A DNA stretch of 64,000 nt, taken from positions 1 to 64,000 of the forward strand of contig DGNS01000006.1 of NCBI GenBank assembly GCA_002389045.1. The letters are read 5' to 3'. The DNA is from Thiotrichaceae bacterium UBA4486 (lineage in GTDB: Bacteria; Pseudomonadota; Gammaproteobacteria; Eutrophobiales; Eutrophobiaceae). Below the pieces are notes generated by a model. That model was given only the letters and a program-made list of their open reading frames with translations. It was not told where the DNA came from and did no database searches. Position 1 is the first letter of the stretch. Every line of letters begins with the position of its first letter. A program made the position numbers and the translations under genes. Shown piece by piece: positions 61,367 through 64,000 of the stretch.

Positions 61367-62857
61367 ATGGCGACTCTCTATTTTGCGACAGACCGGAAAT
61401 CCCGCGATAGCCTGCGCAACGGCCACCGGCGGGGTGATTTGTATCGTATTCGCCAAGGCATTTATACCGATTACGACGACCGGGAAGATGTGGATAACAC
61501 CCTGATCCGGCAGTGGGACAAGGTCGCGAGATTTCTGTTTGTGGATCCTGTTGCCGTATTCAGGACGGCAGTGGAATTGGCGCCGGCCCAAGGTCGTATT
61601 TACCTGATGGTTCCTGATCTGCAGCGACGGACCGTTAAAGTCGGACCGCTCCAGTTCCTGGTGGAACCGGGTGTGGTTGACCAGGGTGTAGAACCTTTCA
61701 ACCCGGTAATGATGCGCAGCAACCTTCCGCGCCAGTTGCTTGAAAATTTGTCTCCCGCACGGGCGAAATCCGGCATTAAAAAAACACTGGGTAAAGACTG
61801 GGTGGAAACCCGACTGGTTCAGGAAGTGGAACGGCGCGGTGAACCAGGTCTGAACCAACTACGGGATGAGGCACGAACGTTGGCACCTGTCCTGGGTTAT
61901 AACAAGGAGTTCACTACCCTCAACAAGATGGTCGCAGCGATATTAAAGACACATCCTGCAAGTGGAATCTTGCAGACCGGTGTGGGTATTGCCCATGCAA
62001 GTGGAGAACCCTTTGACGGAAACAGACTTGAACTGTTCCGGAGTTTCGCCGCTTACCTGTCGAAGATCGACCTGACAGTCATGCCGTTCGAACATAACAA
62101 AACGGCCTGGAAGAACCTGACCTTTTTTGAAAGTTATTTTTCAAACTATATCGAAGGCACACAGTTCACGCTTGATGAGGCGGAAGAAATCGTCACTTCC
62201 GGCAAGGCGCTGTATAATCGTCATGCAGACAGTCATGACGTCCTGGCCCATATAGAGATATCCGGTGATGCCGTTGAATTGAACAGGACACCCGCCTCAC
62301 CGGAAGAACTGATCGATATTCTTAAAACGCGTCACAGTATTTTATTAGCGCAAAGACACGATAAACAACCGGGACAGTTCAAAGACAGTCCCAACCAGGC
62401 AGGCTCAACCGTATTCGTGTCACCGGACAAGGTGGAAGGAACATTGGTACAGGGTTTTGGCATCTACAGGGAAATATCGGAAGGTATTAAAAAGGGAATT
62501 TTCATGCATTTTCTGGTGTCGGAGATCCATCCCTTCGATGACGGTAACGGGCGCATGGCGCGTATCATGTTGAATGCGGAAATGGTTTCGAATGATCTGT
62601 ACAAGATCATTGTGCCTACGGTTTGCCGGGATAACTACCTGTCCGGATTACGACAGGCAAGCCGTCAAAACCGGTTCAGGACCGGTGTGAAGGTACTGCA
62701 CCAGCTTCATCAATACACCGCTTCAATTCCCTGGGAGGATTATGGGGAGAGTCGAAAAACACTGGAAGAGGATAACGCGATCAAGGAAGCGGATGAAGGC
62801 TTGATGGTATTCAACAAAAAATTAAGCCGGTACTCTGGTGACTATCAGGCTGACTGA
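61367..62857 (+). CDS. AbiEi-like winged-helix / Fic-domain fusion protein
   Basis: The protein has 496 residues. The N-terminal 150 resemble the AbiEi-type antitoxin: a short winged helix (RRGDLYRIRQGIYTD, about 21-35) and a following domain. The C-terminal part is a Fic AMP-transferase: the catalytic HPFDDGNGRMAR is at 388-399 and the inhibitory-helix motif SNYIEG, of the [S/T]xxxE[G/N] kind, is at 259-264. Both are complete, so this looks like a self-inhibited AMPylator with its own DNA-binding antitoxin-like head. No partner gene is adjacent. It is flanked by gltD remnant 2 on the left and the full gltD copy on the right, so it is one of the inserted cassettes. Confidence 0.85.
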   Translation: MATLYFATDRKSRDSLRNGHRRGDLYRIRQGIYTDYDDREDVDNTLIRQWDKVARFLFVDPVAVFRTAVELAPAQGRIYLMVPDLQRRTVKVGPLQFLVEPGVVDQGVEPFNPVMMRSNLPRQLLENLSPARAKSGIKKTLGKDWVETRLVQEVERRGEPGLNQLRDEARTLAPVLGYNKEFTTLNKMVAAILKTHPASGILQTGVGIAHASGEPFDGNRLELFRSFAAYLSKIDLTVMPFEHNKTAWKNLTFFESYFSNYIEGTQFTLDEAEEIVTSGKALYNRHADSHDVLAHIEISGDAVELNRTPASPEELIDILKTRHSILLAQRHDKQPGQFKDSPNQAGSTVFVSPDKVEGTLVQGFGIYREISEGIKKGIFMHFLVSEIHPFDDGNGRMARIMLNAEMVSNDLYKIIVPTVCRDNYLSGLRQASRQNRFRTGVKVLHQLHQYTASIPWEDYGESRKTLEEDNAIKEADEGLMVFNKKLSRYSGDYQAD

Positions 62858-62887
62858 AAATGCAAGGCGGTCGCTAATATTTTTTAA

Positions 62888-63040
62888 CTGGATTCCAGCA
62901 TTCGCTGTAATGACAAAAAAAAGAACCGCCCGTGGGGTGGTTAAAAAACCGGGATTCCTCACGCGCTCCCTCGCTACGCTTCGGGACATGGTTCGGAATG
63001 ACATCAATAACTGGATACCGGTTTTCACCAGTATGACGGA
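62888..63040. repeat. Hairpin element beside the full gltD
   Basis: It starts CTGGATTCCAGCATTCGCTG and ends CACCAGTATGACGGA, 4 bp before the gltD stop. It contains a GAACCGCCCGTGGGGTGGTT stem near 62926 and a GGTTCGGAATGACATC stretch shared with the copy at 60200. This copy follows the intact gene and so shows the original gltD downstream context. Confidence 0.75.
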
Positions 63041-63044
63041 CTAG

Positions 63045-64000
63045 TTAATCCAGCAGTGCCGGCAGGTCGGTCTCACCCATCAGGTATTTATCCACGCTGG
63101 CGGCGGCGGAGCGGCCTTCGGAGATGGCCCAGACGATCAGGCTCTGGCCATGTTGCATGTCACCGGCGGTGAATACGCCCTCGACGTTGGTCATCCAGTT
63201 TTTGTCGCGGGCGACGTTGCCGCGGTCGGTGAGTTCCACGCCGAGTTGGTCCAGCATGCCGCCCTGCTCCGGGCCGGTGAATCCCATGGCAAGTAATGCC
63301 AGATCGCAGGGTAAGGTTTTTTCGCTGCCCGGCACTTCCTCGAAGGACATGCGGCCATCGACGTTTTTCAGTTCGACGTTGACCAGTTCCAGACCGCTGA
63401 CATTGCCGTTACCATCGTCGATAAAGCGCTTGGTGGATACGGAATAGACGCGCTCGACGCCTTCCTCGTGTGCGGACGCTGTCCTGAAAATGCGCGGCCA
63501 TTCCGGCCATGGATTGTCCTCCGGCCGTGTTTTTGGTGGTTTGGGCATGATCTCGAGTTGGTGCACGGAGGCACAGCCCTGACGATTCACGGTGCCGAGA
63601 CAGTCGGCGCCGGTGTCACCGCCACCAATAATGATGACATGCTTGTCCTTGGCGGAGATGAAATTCTCCGGTTCCGGATCACCTTCGCATAAACGGTTCT
63701 GCATGGGCAGAAATTCCATCGCCTGGTAGATGCCGTTCAGATCACGGCCTTCCACCGGCAGATCCCGGGCCTGCGTCGCGCCGCCGGCGAGAACCACGGC
63801 ATCGAATTCCTTCTTCAATTTCTCGACATCAATATTGACACCGACATTGGCATTGGTTTTGAACGTTACACCTTCGGTTATCATTTGTTGCAGTCGCCGA
63901 TCCAGAACCCGCTTTTCCATCTTGAATTCCGGGATCCCGTAGCGAAGCAGGCCGCCAATACGATCGTCGCGTTCGAACACGGTAACTTCGTGTCCGGCAC
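63045..64000 (-). CDS. gltD: Glutamate synthase small subunit, C-terminal part (runs off the window)
   Basis: 318 codons are present; the N-terminus with the iron-sulfur cysteines lies beyond 64000. Visible motifs are the FAD-contacting GHEVTVFERDDRIGGLLRYGIP (quoted in part), the NAD(P)H-site loop IIGGGDTGADCLG and the closing AGDMQHGQSLIVWAISEGR. The subunit supplies electrons from NADPH to GltB for making glutamate from glutamine and 2-oxoglutarate. It is the intact source of the two shortened 3' copies to its left. Confidence 0.95.
   Translation of the reverse strand, partial: AGHEVTVFERDDRIGGLLRYGIPEFKMEKRVLDRRLQQMITEGVTFKTNANVGVNIDVEKLKKEFDAVVLAGGATQARDLPVEGRDLNGIYQAMEFLPMQNRLCEGDPEPENFISAKDKHVIIIGGGDTGADCLGTVNRQGCASVHQLEIMPKPPKTRPEDNPWPEWPRIFRTASAHEEGVERVYSVSTKRFIDDGNGNVSGLELVNVELKNVDGRMSFEEVPGSEKTLPCDLALLAMGFTGPEQGGMLDQLGVELTDRGNVARDKNWMTNVEGVFTAGDMQHGQSLIVWAISEGRSAAASVDKYLMGETDLPALLD

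Overview
The window looks like chromosome of a gammaproteobacterium. The order miaB-ybeZ-ybeY-ybeX-lnt, the NsrR-type regulator, a Cfa-type synthase and gltD fit that class. The overall mix (tungstate uptake, NO handling, molybdenum hydroxylase, heavy-metal RND pump, bacteriohemerythrin) suggests an environmental, metabolically flexible bacterium. Genus cannot be read from the sequence.

Layout. (1) 1-8945 is an accessory island. An IS3-family transposase tail is followed by five tightly packed, visibly AT-rich genes (333-7510): a SIS-HAD fusion, a phosphoribosyltransferase-like protein, a P-loop ATPase, an unrecognised Rossmann-like protein and a PfkB-type kinase. An intact IS256-family element with a perfect 9-bp target duplication lies just downstream. 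(2) 9035-20909 holds bacteriohemerythrin, a tautomerase/NTF2-like pair with a divergent LysR regulator, a HAD two-domain protein, MscS, an HD protein, and a tungstate ABC operon with an OprP-type porin and a divergent ModE-like regulator. (3) 21107-30999 is housekeeping: miaB-ybeZYX-lnt, a Na+/H+ antiporter, a DUF368 lipid carrier translocase and hemE. (4) 31517-43167 has rhodanese/DsbA-like genes, small membrane proteins, cfa, DinB, cytochrome b561, YceI, an hsp20-degQ operon behind a sigma-32-like promoter, and a large c-di-GMP protein. (5) 44014-50929 has a molybdenum hydroxylase pair, a YSC84 protein, and a nitric-oxide module (P460, NsrR, NnrS) with a clear NsrR-like operator. (6) 51136-59313 has a four-gene heavy-metal efflux operon and mgtE. 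(7) 59507-64000 is a second accessory locus. The 3' end of gltD is present three times, each copy followed by the same hairpin-rich element, and the copies separate small toxin/antitoxin modules: HicAB with no hicA start codon, an orphan antitoxin, and an AbiEi-like/Fic fusion.

Two loci deserve most attention. The five-gene island is a plausible uncharacterised conflict or stress system built from sugar-phosphate and PRPP chemistry plus an ATPase. The gltD locus looks like repeated capture of defence-type cassettes at the 3' end of a housekeeping gene. All functional calls come from reading motifs; no database search was run.
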